A stretch of DNA of 64,000 nucleotides from Aureococcus anophagefferens. Its lineage: Eukaryota > Sar > Pelagophyceae > Pelagomonadales > Pelagomonadaceae. The first letter of the stretch is position 1; every line of letters starts with the position of its first letter. Location: the NCBI RefSeq assembly GCF_000186865.1, contig NW_008705587.1, positions 333,304 through 397,303 on the forward strand, read 5' to 3'. The notes below the pieces were generated by a model. That model worked only from the letters and a program-made list of their open reading frames with translations. It did no database searches and was not told the origin of the DNA. The position numbers were made by a program, and so were the translations under genes. This document shows positions 63,001 to 64,000 of this stretch, one piece after another.

Positions 63001-64000
63001 GCGCCACTCCTCGCAGACGACGCGGCTGACATCGTTGGTAACGAAGCTGTCCAACGCGCAGATCGTCAACACGGCGCTGCTGGCGCTGGCGATCAACGCG
63101 AGCCTGAAGCGGGACGAGTCGCCCGACGGCGTCGACGAGGGCGCGGATCGGACGAACCTGCTCGGCGGGTCGCACCCGGCGTCCTGTGGCGGCGACGATT
63201 TCGAGAGATGTTGACCGGGAAAACGAAGAGAAATCGTTACCGACATGCTTGGTAGGTCGCACCGGTCCATGGGCAAGGCGTGGTACGCCACCGTGGGCGC
63301 GTCGCTGACGCTGACCATGCTCACGAACGTCGTCGTCCCCCAGATCTCCTTCGTCCAGAAGGTTGTGGTGAAGGAGCTGAAGCGGACGGCGCTGCGGAGT
63401 TGGGTGAAGACGCAGTCCGCGCTCGACCGGCTCTACACGCCGACGCCCTGGCAGATCGAGCGCTCCTACGCCATCGCGCTCACGACGCTCTTCGTGACGA
63501 CGCTCTACGCGCCGGGTCTTCCAGTGCTCGCGGCCTTCGCCACGGTGGCCTGCGGCGTCGCCTACGCGCTCAACAAGGTCCTCGTCTTCAAGTTCTGCGA
63601 GCAGCCGCCGAACTACGACGAGACACTGGGGAAACAGTTTTCGAATCGACTCTACGTCATGGCCGCGCTCCACTTCCTCATGGCCGTCTACGCGCTGTCG
63701 GAGGACGAGCTCGTCCACGCGCCGGACGTGGAGGCGATCGCGACCTACGCGGAGAAGCGCTCCGGGCTCGTCCGCTTCGCGCTGCGGCGCATGGCGAAGC
63801 GCAACGTCGTGCCTCTGTGGCTCGCGTTCTTCGCCTACGTCGCCGTGCTGCTGCTCTGGGCGATCCTGGGACGGCCGTTCCTGCTGTTCCTCAAGAGTTT
63901 GTGCGGCGGCGGCGCCATCAGGGACCTCGCGCACGTCCACCGGCAGGCGCCCTACTCCAAGCCCTGGACGTCCGTCGCCGCGTCGAAGGCGCTCCGGCTC
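60028..64000 (+). CDS. OSCA/TMEM63 (CSC1-like)-type membrane channel protein, 3' end outside window
   Basis: Exons are 60028-60492, 60581-63168 and 63256 to beyond 64000 (1266 codons here). A polar N-terminus precedes membrane helices near residues 160-180 (VSFWAMCAMALCYGPALAI) and 290-310 (ALAASIVLVVAAFYF). A cytosolic PHM7-like region starts near 324 with YTIIVKGLPPTATIASVREH and closes with CGRVAFVTFEHEESCF and RAPAPSNVVWENLEQSW near 654, the hallmark preceding the RSN1_7TM pore. A Cys-rich extracellular insert follows, then helices (MVAFLLKIAVALLVVLVNEL, IERSYAIALTTLFVTTLYAP). OSCA/TMEM63 proteins are mechanically or osmotically gated cation channels. Both introns are recent introner insertions. 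Confidence 0.82.
60493..60580 (+). mobile_element. Introner copy B (first intron of the OSCA-like gene)
   Basis: GTCGAGCT occurs at 60493-60500 and again at 60581-60588, an 8-bp target duplication (9 bp if the next C is counted). The 80 bp between begin CAGCGTCCTGTGGCGG and end CATGCTTGGTAG. Splicing from the GT of the first duplication to the AG of the element end is phase 0 and restores LGVGVELFFRALRVSFW. Using the internal GT at 60510 instead would leave 17 nt and break the frame, so the duplication-derived donor is required. Confidence 0.9.
63169..63255 (+). mobile_element. Introner copy C (second intron of the OSCA-like gene)
   Basis: GTCGCACC occurs at 63169-63176 and 63256-63263. The 79 bp between begin CGGCGTCCTGTGGCGG and end CATGCTTGGTAG and differ from copy B at only a handful of positions. 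The intron is phase 2 and splicing gives LLGGSHRSMGKAWYATVG. The internal GT at 63186 would shift the frame by 17 nt. Confidence 0.9.

Noticed and set aside
1..64000. Bacterial origin of the fragment
   Set aside because: Spliceosomal introns, Snu23, BRE1, MGAT1, PDI and a complex-plastid leader all show a eukaryotic nuclear genome.

Overview
The window is nuclear DNA of a GC-rich, gene-dense eukaryotic microalga. It most resembles a stramenopile with a secondary red plastid, and the best guess is a pelagophyte of the Aureococcus/Pelagomonas type. The evidence is: GT-AG introns, including insertion-derived introns of the introner type known from Aureococcus and Micromonas; an ASAFVAP-type plastid import motif on a nuclear-encoded protein (26430-27494); a histone H2B ubiquitin ligase (BRE1-like); the spliceosomal protein Snu23/ZMAT2; a Golgi GlcNAc-transferase (MGAT1-like); an ER disulfide isomerase; a betaine-lipid synthase; and strong G/C bias at third codon positions. 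About 43 protein genes fit in 64 kb, roughly one per 1.5 kb. I found no tRNA, rRNA, CRISPR array or prokaryotic operon.

Layout: 1-12 kb holds a truncated gene, a DUF2993-like protein, an AKT/SGK-type AGC kinase with three short introns, a Dabb-domain protein, a small methyltransferase, a CNBD-type voltage-gated cation channel, a TLC-BtaA-BtaB betaine-lipid synthase and an HMG-box protein. 12-30 kb holds an Stc1-type zinc-finger protein, a plastid-type S1 plus GGQ release-factor fusion, an internally duplicated cation-efflux transporter, a C2-like membrane protein, a SET-domain methyltransferase, a sulfotransferase with an AT-rich 3' half, a BAR/PH-like protein, an SDR, a nitroreductase, a plastid NAD-binding protein, a cytochrome-b5-reductase-like flavoprotein and a TRIM-like protein. 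30-46 kb holds BRE1, a broken MYND protein, MGAT1, a membrane protein, an Ala/Pro/Lys repeat protein, a 1772-residue secreted subtilase with two SRCR domains, and a RING-ankyrin ligase. 46-64 kb holds a VOC protein, a GT90 glycosyltransferase, pirin, two ankyrin paralogues, PDI, a second broken MYND copy, a COMT-like protein, a GH35 beta-galactosidase, a secreted methyltransferase, Snu23, and an OSCA/TMEM63-like channel running off the right end.

The genes do not form one pathway. Their arrangement is striking: convergent genes end within 4-30 bp of each other in many cases, and divergent genes share about 140-340 bp of presumed bidirectional promoter. Several encode secretory-pathway functions (MGAT1, GT90, GH35, sulfotransferase, PDI, subtilase), which fits an alga with abundant glycosylated surface material, but they are scattered.

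The most notable signal is five introns that look like recent DNA-transposon-like insertions. Four (11-93, 3606-3692, 60493-60580, 63169-63255) belong to one roughly 80-bp family flanked by 8-bp target duplications. A fifth (6694-6893) is a 192-bp element with 14-bp terminal inverted repeats and an 8-bp target duplication. In four of the five the duplicated target supplies the GT donor and the element end supplies the AG acceptor, so splicing restores the pre-insertion protein. Other points of interest are the TLC-BtaA-BtaB and S1-GGQ fusions, the recently duplicated cation transporter, a compositionally chimeric sulfotransferase, and two MYND paralogues each carrying one reading-frame lesion.
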